Shown: positions 10,041-21,410 of the stretch, in pieces
Position numbering within the stretch: the stretch's first letter is position 1
How the letters are laid out: each line of letters opens with the position of its first letter
DNA from: Nephrocerus scutellatus
Taxonomy: Eukaryota; Arthropoda; Insecta; Diptera; Pipunculidae
Reading direction: 5' to 3'
Length of the DNA stretch: 64,000 bases
NCBI GenBank assembly: GCA_947095585.1
Contig: OX352763.1
Coordinates: 104,511,908-104,575,907 of the forward strand
The notes under the pieces: model-generated
Databases searched by the model: none
The model's input: the letters and a program-made list of their open reading frames with translations, nothing else
What the model was told of the DNA's origin: nothing
Made by a program: the position numbers and the translations under genes

Positions 10041-10474
10041 ACAACGACGATTGGCTGGTTGTCATGATTTTCATATGGATGTATGCCTTTCTTTATCCAT
10101 CTAAAACCCTAAAGGCCTAACCCCCAAAAGTCTATTTGGACCCATTCGTGATTCGGAACGAGAAGTTCTTCCAAAAAAAACTTCCTCTGATTTTGGATTT
10201 CCTCTCTTTACTTCTCTGGGCACGCCTACCCTCTGGAACGCGAAGAGGCCGAGAGAAAATGATGACCTTGCTTGAGACTAACTAACTCTCCATCGAGTAA
10301 AGTTAGTCAAAAAGAAATAAAGATAAAAAAAAACTTAGTGGTGTTCCGTTAATTTCAGATTTTTTCTTTTTATTATATAATGTATTACTAATAACTACTT
10401 AGACAAAAAAAACTGTTTTACTAGTATCTACTTCGACAAAAAAAACTAGATTCGAATATATATATATATATACA
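10041..10474. other. No gene seen
   Basis: Possibly remains of the BEL gag upstream of the protease (a minus-strand stretch reads KEAYIHMKIMTTSQSSL-like residues), otherwise AT-rich. The 10320-10450 part is runs of A/T with duplicated CTACTTCGACAAAAAAAACTA-like words. Confidence 0.35.
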
Positions 10475-10900
10475 TAATGCCCCTTTAAGTTTCTACAGGG
10501 TCTTGCTTTTTTTTTTGTTTTAAAAAAAAATAATTAAATACAACTTTTTTTTTTTGTTATTAATGCCCTGTTAAGTTCGGCAGGGTAGTACTTGTAAATA
10601 CAACCAGATGCTAATATTTATTTAAGGCCCCAGTAATTCCTACAGGGTTTTTTTGCCTTCCACATAAAAAAATTTAAATACTAATATATAATTAATGCCC
10701 CTGTAATTGCTACAGGGTTTTGCTTTCCACAAAAGTTATGAATATAAATATATATATATAATGCCCCATTAATCTTCCACAGGGTCTTCCTCCTTTTTTT
10801 TTGTTTTAAAAAAAATAATTAAATACAATTTTTTTTTGTTATTAATGCCCTGTTAAGTTCGGCAGGGTCGTACTTGTAAATACAACCAGATTTAAATGAC
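10475..10900. repeat. Cluster of six small hairpins in a duplicated AT-rich block
   Basis: Six sites of the form GCCC(C)TG..TAA..TTC..CAGGG occur at about 10479, 10565, 10627, 10697, 10763 and 10848. Each can fold as a CCCTG/CAGGG stem with an 8-12 base loop. The first and last pairs belong to a ~130-bp duplication (10479-10612 and 10763-10893) that ends with the same GTACTTGTAAATACAACCAG. The poly-T and TATA-like runs between hairpins are also shared. Confidence 0.75.
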
Positions 10901-11680
10901 ACCAAGAGAGGGGGAGGGAGGCAGTGTTCGTAAATGTTTAATGTAACCTCAGACAGCAACCAAAGGTTGATACACATGTTTAAATGTAAGTAAATGAAAG
11001 ATGATACTTACATGAGCAACAAAAATTCCATTCGTGTCCTCCGGCAGCGCTGACGAATTTGACCGATTGGATTAATTATCTAAAGTTAAAACAAATTATG
11101 CATTAAAGGAATATGAGGGTGCTCCCTAACTCTATCTCTCTCTCTCTCTCACCGTTGGCGTAACCCGGGATGCCGGGTCCGACAATTTGTAAGGTTAAGG
11201 AATATAAAACAAGATTTATAAAAAAAAATTTCAGGGCTGTCTGATCTTATTAAGAGCTTAGCAAACAAAAATAAACTTTCATCCAACAAAATTCCCTATA
11301 TCTAGGTGTGTGTCCATAGACAAAGTTAACTACCTATACATAATTATATATATATATATATATATATATGATCTGAGAAAGAAAAAAAACTAAGGTTATA
11401 AAGTTGGTATCTTTCCCGTTGTTCCTCGTTCTTGGTTCCTTGCATTCGGAGTGGTCATCCAAAATAAAAAAAAAACCCTTTCTTGTTCTTTTATTTTTAT
11501 TTCTCCAGAACTTGCCGCGATTACGGAGTCAATCCGGGCCGGAAAAAAAAACAAATATGGATTATCATAAGATGATGTCGTCAAATTTAAATAAGGAAGA
11601 TGCATCATGATCGCAATTTTTCATTGTTATATTTGCTTAATATTTTGTTGTAGCCAAACCTGGAACACTACATTATAGTT
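10901..11680. other. No gene seen; simple repeats
   Basis: Contains (TC)n at about 11128-11150 and (TA)n at about 11345-11370. Short open frames at 11400-11610 overlap each other on opposite strands and have no recognisable domain. Confidence 0.45.
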
Positions 11681-12425
11681 CTATGGGGCGTCGTTTCCTG
11701 CCGGGATGTATGCGTTTAACGCACATAAGAATTTTCAAATTACAAATCCTTTGTCGAATTCCCTTGCTGTAATTAACACGAGTTTTTATATGCATGGTGC
11801 ACATTGCCGAAACCATTCGCGCACATTCTTTTCAAAAATGAAAAAAATAATTTTTTTTTCAACAAAAATCCGAAATGGATTAAAATTTAGAATTTTAAGT
11901 GGCGCCGTTTCCTGCCGGGATGTAGACGATTGACGCACATATGTATTGTCGAATTTAGGAATACTTTTCGAATTCACTTGCGTTGATTTAACACGAATGC
12001 TTGGGCACGCTGAGAAATTTGGCAGCGGCCATCTTTTTTTTTATATGCATGGTGCATATTGCCGAAATCATTCGCGAATATTCCTTTCAAAAATGAAAAA
12101 AATAATTTTTTTTCCAACAAAAATCCGAAATTAATTAAAATTTATAATTTTAAATGGCTCCGTTTCCTGCTGGGATGTATGCTATTGACGCACATATGAA
12201 TTGTTGAAGTTAAGAATACTTTTCTCGAATTCACTTGCGTTAATTTAACACGAATGCTTGGGCACGCTGAGAAATTTGGCAGCGGCCTCCTTTTTTTTAT
12301 GCATGGTGCATATTGCCGAAATTATTCGCGAATATTCCTTTTCAAAAATAAAAAAAATAATTGTTTCCAACAAAAATCCGAAATGAATTAAAATTTAGAA
12401 TTTTAAGTGGCGTCGTTTCTACTCG
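11681..12425. repeat. Tandem repeat, ~254-bp unit, about three copies
   Basis: The words CGTTTCCTGCCGGGATGTA and TGCATGGTGCA(C/T)ATTGCCGAAA recur. TGCATGGTGC starts at 11791, 12046 and 12300 (spacing 255 and 254). The first unit is shorter by about 40 bases, lacking the GCTTGGGCACGCTGAGAAAT segment. Units differ by scattered substitutions, so the array is old. No coding capacity. Confidence 0.88.
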
Positions 12426-12949
12426 TATCAACACTATTTCAACCCAAAAAAGAACTGTCTAATTAACCACGCCGTATCAATAATCATTTCCGACAATCGC
12501 AATCAAAAAAACAATTTTTCGCCGAGCTTCCGTACACGTATGACTTCTTTTCGACTTCTCGATCACGACTGACCTCTTTTCTTTCTGTTCGTCTCTTTGA
12601 AACCACTCTAGCATGCACTGCAGAGGTGTATGTGAGTACTGAGTACTGTGTTGTCTGCCAGCAACACCTCAGCCGTTTCTCGCAGGCGTACACATTCTTG
12701 CCCTTGTACGACCAAAGAAGAATGTAGGGTGCATGTTCTACGCAGTGTCAGCAACACAATTGCCTTCCTAGCGTGAGCATACAAAAAGGGATTCTCAGCC
12801 TGCGATAACTATTTGTCATTTACTCTATAATTACTGGTTTGGCTCTCTTTTATTTATTTATTTTTTTTTCTCAAAACGGAGATGAGAACAAACCTTCTCT
12901 ATTAATTAGATGTACATGAGCGTTCAGGGCCGCATGTCAGCTAGGTGCC
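12426..12949. other. No gene seen
   Basis: Mixed-composition spacer between the tandem array and the BEL gag. The short frame at 12484-12693 has no recognisable motif. Confidence 0.35.
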
Positions 12950-14001
12950 GTTCTATTAGAACCACCTCCACATGGTTCGAGATGAATGAGTTGATGGCAT
13001 TAGGCTGACAACTTTGGCAAAGTCACTTATCCATCTTGAAAATGATTCAATGGTCGGATATGGTTCAAGAGTAGCGGCTTGTCTGGCCCAATCATACTGT
13101 TTTGAAACTGGCAGCTCAGCAACTAACTGCTCGAGCAACATAGAATTCAGCAAGTGGTGTTCACAGCCGGTCGACTTAAAAAATGCTACTATATTTCTCA
13201 CCCTGTTGGCAAAGGGCAATACATTTTCTAAATGGTTGTCAAGAATTTGTGGAAAATACTGAACCTTTTTCATCTGGGTGCGTATCAGCAAGTCCGAAGT
13301 TGAACTTAAGTTCGCTTATGACCTATTCAACATTATCCGGATAAATTAAAAACGAAGTGACGCTTTCTCTGGCTTCACCCTTTAGAGCCTTTTGCAATCG
13401 CATCATGTTTTGCTTATTGCTGTAACCGTTCTTCAGGACTACCTCCGAATGGCGGAAGTGGATACAGCTGCGCTGCTTGCTCACCAAAACGTTGTACGTA
13501 GGTGAGTGCTGGGTAGAGTTTGCCGCTGGTAAATGTGCTGATGCAGCAAGGTTTCGATAACTCTGCTGTACACATAACACATTGTCGCAATTTGGACTCG
13601 ACGGACGCTGTAGTCTATAAATGTTCTGCCAAGTTTCCGAAATTAACGTGAGGCGATCTAGACACGACGTTATCTTGCATTTGACTGGTCGTTGAAGCAA
13701 TGTCCGAAACTCGTTCACCCAATCTTTTTAATTCAGTCGAAGTATTTTTACTTATCTTAGACACGATTTCCTGTAATGTGACGATGCTCTGAAGAATAAT
13801 ATTTAGTTCTTCCTTAAAAGTGTTTCCTGAAATAGTAGACGCCATTACTTGTTCTTTTTCAGTTTCAGGAACGATACTCACAGTTCTTCCGTTTCCAATA
13901 TCTAAAGTGTCGTCGACCAAATCCACCAGTTCATTTCTTTTCCTTCTTGTTTGCATAATAGTTCTGGCAATTCGCGGTTTGTTGAATCTTTCGAGGAGCA
14001 A
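12950..14001 (-). pseudogene. BEL/Pao gag relic (DUF1759-type)
   Basis: Three broken frames read in order on the minus strand. Positions 14001-13615 start MLLERFNKPRIARTIMQTRR and contain a coiled-coil-like heptad region (LQSIVTLQEIVSKISKNTS). Positions 13718-13323 contain NMMRLQKALKGEARESVTSFL, the conserved DUF1759 core (xLxxxLxGxAxxxV). Positions 13291-12956 continue with LIRTQMKKVQYFP and LPVSKQYDWARQAAT. The frame slips at about 13700 and 13310. No pol follows downstream. This is the capsid part of a BEL/Pao LTR element; LTRs were not delimited. Confidence 0.75.
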
Positions 14002-15303
14002 AATGTTCCGTTGTCGTCTAGTCTGTTGCTGCCTTTCTCACATATATCATAGATCTCCAGTGCCTATCGTTCTCTCTCTCCTGTTGCTACTGCTATAGGC
14101 TGAACTCACTGAGGCGTACCAATTCTAATGTAAAGCAACTAGTATTTTGTGCAGTATCCGAACAATTCTATTGTTCCTTTTCCTTATTCTCTTGTTTTTA
14201 AAGGATTTAATATTTATGTTGATCTCTAGGATCAGCAACAGCGCACTCCCGACTATCTTTTGAATGATTTCGGCCAATTTTGCACAATATGGTTCAAAAT
14301 CTGCTTTTAACTTCACATGCAAAATGGCCTCCGACGCCGACCGCCATTGCATTCTTCGTCAAATCTATCCACTTGAACTAGTTAATGTTTTGCTCAATTT
14401 AGTAAAACCCAAATGCTACTTTGGCCGTTTTGCGTACCCGGCGAGAAAACAAATTTTATGGCAAAATTCAATTACATCGAACTGTGTCAAAAAAAATCCC
14501 GTCCGCAATCCTTGGTTTTGTGCACTCTTTTCGAACGCAGACAAAAATCGACTACCCCACAATTACTTTCTGAGGTACACAGCCAAAATGGAATTCTCTT
14601 CATCGCAATCGTTCGCTTGCTCTTTCTCTTCCCCACAACAGCAAATGATATATCAAAGAGAGAATCAAAATTCGGTAACCCTTCTTCTACAATTGTAAGC
14701 TCGTCCTACTAGTTTTAAACTTTTAAAAAGGCTTATGTTTAGGAAATAATATTTCTAATTACATTATAAGATTATACACATGAAAGCATACCTCGAATAA
14801 ATTACTACAAGCAAGCAAAGCACGCGGCACAAACATATAAGCAAAGTATTGAGTACAATGCCTGTGCGACAGAAGCGCAACAGTAAAACTTCTGATCGGT
14901 AATCGCATGATATGGGGTTCAAAGCCCACGGTCGTCCGATGCTAAACCGATGCTGGTGCAAAAGCACTTCTGTCGAGCCCCATGGCTCTAAGCAAGTAAA
15001 TAATATGAATAATTAATATTAATAATAATAAGAATAACAATAAGAAAGAGTTAATAATAAGAAACCAGTACCGTATATGAATAAAACACGTATACGAACA
15101 ATTTCTTATTCGATAATTGGGGAGATAAAATTCCCAGCAATTTGAAAGAAAAATGCAATGGGGGCGAATATCACAATTCAGGAGGAGTAAAGAAGACCCG
15201 TCTACTAAGGGTTTTACACTGACACTCCGGTTCGTTCCGAACAAAATCTTTGGCTGTAAAAAACTCGAAAGTGTTGATGCTTTTGCACTTTCGAGAATTA
15301 CAG
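14002..15303. other. No confident gene; possible tRNA-like repeat near 14880-15060
   Basis: Open frames at 14125-14712 show no domain and overlap on both strands. A B-box-like GGGGTTCAAAGCCC at about 14916, followed by a (AAT)n-rich tail at 15005-15045, looks like a decayed tRNA-derived SINE, but the A box is unclear. Confidence 0.35.
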
Positions 15304-15390
15304 CGGAACCTGTGCAGAAATGCAGGAAAATAATTCAACGTTATGTTGGAAATTCGCACAAATTGAAATGTTCAAGCAAAAAAGAGTTTG
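15304..15390. repeat. Second copy of the dispersed repeat seen at 1891
   Basis: GTGCAGAAATGCAGGAAAAT through AAAAAAGAGTTT, lacking the extra ~29 bases of the 1.9 kb copy. Flanking sequence is different on both sides. Confidence 0.55.
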
Positions 15391-16662
15391 TAACTACAGT
15401 GCGAGTATTTGCTGAAGCTGAACGATTTCTGGTTTGAAATAAATAAACTGGAGTCCCACGCTGATTTGAGACATGTGTGGCGACAAATACGATTTCTAAT
15501 CGTGCTGTATGCTTTCTTCGTTGCGCAAATCCAGTTGAATCGTTGAATTTTTTTGATTATTGGTGCTGGAATTTACAGTATTCGAGATGTTGGTTTTCGT
15601 TACGTAAATTTTAGGGTGTATTTTACACGAATGTTGATTGATGGTTTCCACAACGTGGTTACCTCCGGTTAGTTGCAATGTTCACACGTTTGTGCAAATT
15701 GAGGTTGGATCAGCATCATCCAATTTTTTACACTTTTCTAAAAGGGTTAAAGCAAAGATTAAATCCAAGTTTTTGCGTTTGCAATCGAGGTGAGGTGGTT
15801 GTGTTCGAGTCCAATTCAATTTTTTGCACGTTTGTACAATCGATGTCAATCCAAATTTTTCCACTTTTGTGCAATCCGGCTTGATGTGGACCAGATGTAT
15901 AAAATCATGACTGTCTCTATATACAGGCACGACGAATTGAAACGTTGTATGTGATTTATGCGTTTATACTTTGTAAGTTCCGTTATCAGTGTCAGCACTC
16001 AGACGAAATACTTTTATTGAGCTGCGTCCAGCGGATGTTTACATATCGTTCTTGCGATTATGCGGCTTCAACTTATTCGTCGTTAACGTATACAATACCA
16101 ATTTGCTTTTTAATTGTAGTATCACTAGAAACTAAATAATTATTAAGTTTTATTTTTTTAGTTTTTTGTTTCATTATTTTATATTTTTCATCATTTGTGG
16201 TTTTTGTGTGATTTTTTAATACTAAATTGCACAAAGAATTTCAAGACAAGAATTACAAGTTTTTTAAATAATCGGATTGGAATATATCGTCGAAAATATG
16301 GATGTTTTCAAGAGTGTTTGCATTAGGTATAGATTCTCATCAGATTCGTTGAAGTTATTCAAAATTTGAAAATTTTCCGCATTATGAACAAAATCGGTGT
16401 CCGGTTAATTGTTCTCGCACAATTATTCTCGAACAATTCTTCTTGGTCTTCTCACGAAATTCTAATCAAAATTTTATTGTGCTAAAATATAAAATTACTT
16501 TATGAATGAAGTTTTTCCTTTTAAAAGGCGTTTTTGAAAATTATGCACACACTTTAAAATACAATGCGCTCAATTAATTTAATTAATAATTAAATTTCTA
16601 TGCAGTCATGATTTGAAAATTTTAATGTGAATAAGGCAGTTGCATCGAAAAGAATTAAGCTA
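15391..16662. other. No gene seen
   Basis: Short frames at 15496-16139 run on both strands without recognisable domains. The words TTTTTGCACGTTTGTACAATC and TTTTACACTTTTCTAAAAG repeat loosely, suggesting an old diverged repeat. Confidence 0.35.
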
Positions 16663-16847
16663 TGTTCAGACGATTGCCACATCTGACAATATTTTCAGAT
16701 GTTTAGTAAAAAAATTGTCCTAAATGTCTTACAACGATGTGAACTTACAATTTTGTCTGACAATATTTGCAAAAAACACATTGTCAGACTATTGTCAGAT
16801 CGCTATCTGACAACGAAATTGTCAGGTATTTGGCAATCCTCTGAACA
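16663..16847. mobile_element. MITE-like element with imperfect terminal inverted repeats
   Basis: The left end TGTTCAGACGATTGCCA pairs with the right end TGGCAATCCTCTGAACA. The interior repeats TCTGACAAT / ATTGTCAG at least five times in both orientations. It is 185 bp and has no coding. A clean target duplication is not visible, so the superfamily is undetermined. Confidence 0.6.
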
Positions 16848-17039
16848 CACAATTGTATCATTGTGTAACGAGGTTTTCCAGCCGGGGTAGACTTACAATA
16901 AAAATTTGTTGTTTTGGGTCTTGGAATTTATATATGTCTCTTTATTCTTTTCAAAATTTCTTATGTTTGTTTCGATTACAAAAAAAAAGGTATTATTCGA
17001 TTTTATTCATTAAGTAAAAAAAATGTAAAAGTAAAAGTA

Positions 17040-17325
17040 CAAAGTACTCATACTTTTGTTCCTAGAATTGGGGAAGGAACGGGTTAATGGTAGTGGCAAG
17101 GTAGTACTCTCGAGTCACTGTAGCTGAAAATGAAGGCTTATTGATTAAGAGTTGATACAAGTACAAGGTACTTGTAGCCTTTGTTCCTAGAATTAGGGAA
17201 AGAACGGGTTAATGGTAGTAATAGTAATAGCAAGGTAGTACTCTTGAACTATTAGTCTAGGACTTGGGTCTCGCAGGGTTTAGTTCAGCAGTAATAGCAA
17301 GGTAGTACTCTTGAACTATTAGTTG
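17040..17325. repeat. Local tandem repeat, ~123 bp and ~64 bp periods
   Basis: GTTCCTAGAATT(G/A)GGGAA and GAACGGGTTAATGGTAGT occur near 17058 and again near 17181; AGCAAGGTAGTACTCTTGAAC occurs near 17229 and again near 17293. The array abuts the 3' side of a BEL gag relic and may be part of its non-coding region. Confidence 0.65.
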
Positions 17326-18000
17326 CGAACTCGGGAAGAATAGAGTTTGTGTTAACCCTGGAAATCATTTCCAGTGATTGCCACCGAGCGTTTAGGAACA
17401 TGGTGAGCTGTTCGTAGGAGGCATATTCCTTTCTTCCGAGCGATAATTCCCACTGTCGATGAGTTTCAATATCTAATTTTTCTGCGACGATATTGATGAG
17501 AATTATATCCCATGTGGCTACTGGAACGGCGAGTACCGTGAGAGATCGGACAGTGCCCGACGATGTGACGATGAGATTTCGTAGGCCTGTTGCAGACTTC
17601 ATGGACAATGCCGGCGTGTGTAGGAACTTTCGAATGTCGCTGTCGATGGTGAAACGTCGATGATCGTAACGATTGACCAGGATGCGCCATGCCTCTTCGT
17701 TGTTGGCGTCACTGATCTTAACTGTTTTTAATAATGCTGTAGCTTCGTAGCTTCACAAATTAAACTCGCCTTTAAATAGTGCAGCTTCTGCGATGGTTGT
17801 GAATGAGAGTCGTAAACAGATACTCAGAATCTGTCCAATTTCCGTAGTCACCGTCGAAGGATGGCACCTTGATCGTAGGTAAATGGATATCGACCGATCG
17901 TCGATGTCCATCAGCTTCTGTTGTTTCTTCTTTCTTGTCGTATGTGGGATTCGGATTGTTAAATCTCCTCAGCAATGTTTGGTAGTTCAATTTGTCGAGA
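17326..18000 (-). pseudogene. BEL/Pao gag relic (DUF1759)
   Basis: On the minus strand, HLPTIKVPSFDGDYGNWTDS is the canonical DUF1759 opening (LPxIxxPxFxGxxxxWxxF). It is followed after a slip by EEAWRILVNRYDHRRFTIDS, then LHTPALSMKSATGLRNLIV, TWDIILINIVAEKLDIETHRQW and QLTMFLNARWQSLEM. The order is as in BEL/Pao capsids. At least two frameshifts and a terminal stop make it non-functional. No protease, RT or LTR adjoins it. It differs in sequence from the 13-14 kb and 39-40 kb gags, so it is an independent insertion. Confidence 0.78.
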
Positions 18001-18129
18001 AAATAGTATTCGTCACACTGTTCTCGTTTGCCAAATTCGCCGTCTAGTTCGTCTGCGTCGACTGCTTTTATTTAAAGAGATTATACATAATAAGTAATGT
18101 GTTATAAAGTGTTATATAGCGAATACTCT
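18001..18129. other. Short spacer
   Basis: No feature seen. Confidence 0.4.
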
Positions 18130-18760
18130 AACATTTCCATTTGATCTGGGTGTGTTTTATGCTCCATATTCCAACTTTTTCAAAAAAAATTGAATTCTGA
18201 TGATGAAATAAGTTGGTCCATTAATTAATTTATATATTATTGTAAAATAAGTTTGGTGTAGTCCTATAATTTAATAAAGCTATATATGGATCCGAACCAC
18301 TTTCAAAGCTTTTTTTAACAATCGTTTTATGGTTTGAATTGATCTCTCAGCCAGACCATTTGATCTGGGTGTGTTTTATGCTCCATATTCCAACTTTTTC
18401 AAAAAAATTTGAATTCTGATGATGAAAAAGGTGGTCCATTGTCACTTACAAAGATTTTCGGAATACCATGCCTAGACAGTATAGACTTAAGTTCTGTTAT
18501 TAATTTTTTACTTGAAAACCCAGTACTTAAAACAGCAATCTCTATATATTTAGAGTAATAGTCAACAACAAGCATGAATGTTTTCTTTTCAAATTCAAAA
18601 AGGGAATTGTATTATCCCATGAGGAATTAACGGTTCCTTGGTACTAGAAACTTTATATTTTAAACATATTTCGCAAATTTCTACTAAATTTTGTATTTCT
18701 GCATTCATGTTGGGCCAATAAACTAAAGATTTTGCTAAAAATTATTTTTTTTTAGGAAAC
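18130..18760 (-). pseudogene. Ty3/gypsy integrase relic
   Basis: Minus-strand residues in order: LVYWPNMNAEIQNLVEICEI followed by CLKYK (HHCC zinc arm), EPLIPHGIIQFP, MLVVDYYSKYIEIAVLS, LKSILSRHGIPKIFVSDNGP with PFSSSEF (catalytic Asp region), and then SNGLAERSIQTIKRLLKK-like residues with stops. This order is that of gypsy integrases of the K02A2.6-like type. An ~85-bp piece (GATCTGGGTGTGTTTTATGC onward) is present at both 18138-18222 and 18357-18440. Confidence 0.75.
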
Positions 18761-18789
18761 TTAGTTAATTTTAAAAAAGATCTTTCTTT

Positions 18790-20640
18790 ATTAAAATATT
18801 ATTTGAAAATTACAAGTTATAATGCTAAGACAAACAGGGCGATCTTCAGCCTCTGTAGTGTTGATTGCTGGCCTTCTCGTAGAAGGAGACGTCTTGATTA
18901 TTAAGGATGTCGTTGTATCTAGCCTCTGTGAATCCTCTGATGTTTATATAGCGGTGGCTTGGCTCGATTTCCTCGATTCTCAGTCCTTGCATCTCCGGAC
19001 TTGGATGTGTTTCCAACCCATCAACGAATTTCTTTGCCATTCGGAACAAGTGGTCGGTTATGGGCAGCAGACCTGCCGCGTCGTAAAGCCTTGCACTCGA
19101 GACAAATTTGTTACTATTTGGCACCCTCCAGAGTCCTGTACATATTCTCAATACCTTTCTTTCGAATAGGGAGATCTTCTTCATCGCTGTTGGTGACACG
19201 GTGAACCATATGGGAAGCCATAGGTTATCACTGGCCTGATGAGCAGCCTGGTATTGTTAGACAGTCCGTTTCGCCTTCGTAGAAGCCAAATGAAGGGCGT
19301 AATTAGCCTTTTCAACGTTTTATCGATGTGGGCATTAAACTTGAGCCTCTCGTTGAAGTTTATTCCCAGGTACTTCGTCTCTGATTGGGTTTTTATTACT
19401 GTGTTTTGTCTGGAAGGTTGATTTTTAATCCTCTGCACCGGCTCACAAAGTTTTTTCTCCCTGTTCTTGTCCCTGGCACTCGGAGGCAGATGAGTTCTGT
19501 TTTGCTTGCATTTATCTTCAACCCCCACTTGAGGTAGTAGTCCCAAAGATTTCGGAGGTGTTCCTCCACTCTTCGGGCAGCTATCTCAGGAGAGAGAGAG
19601 AGAGGAGAGAAACGGCATACGTGGTGGAGTCATCCGCGTAAAGCATGCTGCTTGTTCCGGCTGTATTGGTGGGTTGATCCGCCGTGTAGATGTTGAAAAG
19701 GACTGGGCAGTCTGGAACCTTGAGGAACTCCGGCTTTAATCCCTTTCCTAGTGGATGAGTCGCCAAAAATCTGTACAAAAAAGATCCTGTGAAAGAGGAA
19801 ATTTTTAATTATTTTTACAATATAATTAGGGAAGCCAAATCTAATAAGTTTGAACAGTAGCCCGTTGATCCATACACTATCGAAGGCTTTTTCGATGTCT
19901 AGCAAACAGGCTACTGTACTGCTTTTAACGTTCAGTCCTCGAGTGACGTTGCTGTGTAGTTTCAGCAGAGCGTGCATCGTAGAGTGCTTCTCTCGGAAAG
20001 CAAAAAGTTAGAAATCCCGTCAATGCCCGATGATTTTTTTGAGTTTCCACTCATTATTAAATCACTGACAAAAGCTGTTTTGGTAAACATTTCAACGTCT
20101 ACGGGCGCTCTAGCGGGGTTTTCTTCCCTAAACCGCACTACAGGATTACTTGCAGAAGTGGCGTCTTCCACAAGACTTTCCACCTCTTCCAAAAAATCTG
20201 GAAGATGCGTTGGGTCGGTCCGTAAAGCTCCTTTCAAAATGGCAGGCAAAGGCTTCGGCTTTTTCAACAGGACTGGATGCTACTTGATCTCCAAACGTGA
20301 TACTCTCTGGAATGGAAATACGCTTTCCGACCAGAGAGTTCAGCTTCTTAAAAGCATCAGGACCTGGTTTGATGTTCTGGAACCGTTTGGTCAGGTCATC
20401 TTCCTGGTACCTCCACAGTGCTTGACGAAACATGTTCACTGTACAACGCAGTTGCGAAAGTACAGACAGAAAGTACAGCTTCAACTTCAGATCTAAACCG
20501 GTTCCAGTTTACTTTGCTGATGCTGCTCCATCTTCTTTTGGGCGGTTTTTACTTTTTCCGCCATCTTCTCCTTATATTTAGGACATCCTCGATAGTTTGC
20601 AGGATTTGTTGAATTAGTGAATTTAAATAAAGTTTTATTT
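18790..20640 (-). pseudogene. Jockey-clade ORF2 relic (RT to C-terminus)
   Basis: Read leftward: 20484-20146 linker (DAFKKLNSLVGKRISIPESI, EKAEAFACHFERSF), 20267-19962 (KKSSGIDGIS), 19977-19630 RT palm (ACLLDIEKAFDSVWINGLL, IKAGVPQGSRL), 19660-19560 LYADD-bearing stretch (SSMLYADDSTTYAV), 19546-19181 (TKYLGINFNERLKFNAHID), and 19199-18846 C-terminal part (FERKVLRICTGLWR). The catalytic YADD box is preserved, but at least four frameshifts break the ORF. The endonuclease and ORF1 are missing, so the copy is 5' truncated, as is usual for target-primed retrotransposition. No poly-A tail is evident at 18.79 kb. Confidence 0.85.
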
Positions 20641-20644
20641 TTTT

Positions 20645-21410
20645 GTTTGATTATAAAGAATTACAAATTATTTGTCTTTTATTTGAACCCGACGATTCGG
20701 CTAGTTCATTTCGAGGTGTTGAGTTTTCTCCTTCCAAATGAACACTTTGTTCATCAATATTGTCATTAAAATTAATGCACACATTGTGCAGAATGCAACA
20801 CGACATAATAATTATGACTATAAAATCGATTTTTCTATTCTCGATTAACTTTAAACGCCTAAACCGAGACTTTAGAATTCCGAATGCGTTCTCAATGCTC
20901 GACTCGACTTGTCGTTAAAAATCGATTATACTTTTTTTGACGATCGGTTAAATATCCAGTATTTTTGAACAGTGTCAGTAAAAATTCCATCAAAGGATAT
21001 GCGCTGTCACCAATAAGCTGGAGCCCTTGTCCAATTTGTTTTCTACCATTGGACAGATTCCTGTAAATAGGTGACCGCTTCCAGACAGATGCATCATGTA
21101 CTGACCCAGCATCGCCCACGTAGCAGTCTATAAATTGTTTGCGGTCATTGCAAATATCTTGCAACACAACAGAATGATATCCTTTTCTATTAATGTATGA
21201 GGAATGGTTTTGCTTTGGTGCCAATATTTTAAAGTGGCATCCGTCAATTGCCCCAATTACTCCTAGGATTTAAATAAACATTTAATATAAATCTGCATAA
21301 TTATTAAATATGTATCTACTCGCTTACCTGGAAATTTTGGAAACCCACTAGAAATCCGATGCTGCTCGATTTCCGAAGGCCATTCTTTTCGAAGAAAATT
21401 GACGAAAATT
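20645..21410 (-). pseudogene. PIF/Harbinger transposase, catalytic domain
   Basis: Minus-strand order: NFLRKEWPSEIEQHRISSGF then PKFPG, a 65-70 bp intron (GTAAGC...AATCCTAG, about 21328-21262), GVIGAIDGCHFKILAPKQNH (first Asp), INRKGYHSVVLQDICNDRKQ, DCYVGDAGSVHDASVWKRS (second Asp), LQLIGDSAYPLMEFLL (third region), then after a one-base slip near 20908 SIENAFGILKSRFRRLKLIE and IMSCCILHNVC. The C-terminus ends with a stop near 20650. The helical N-terminal part is absent: at about 21400 the frame meets the tail of a hAT transposase on the same strand. This is the best preserved Harbinger DDE core in the window, apart from that in the 47 kb copy. Confidence 0.85.

Noticed and set aside
15153..15437. 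94-codon plus-strand ORF as a gene
   Set aside because: Overlaps a dispersed repeat also found at 1.9 kb where the frame is not kept.
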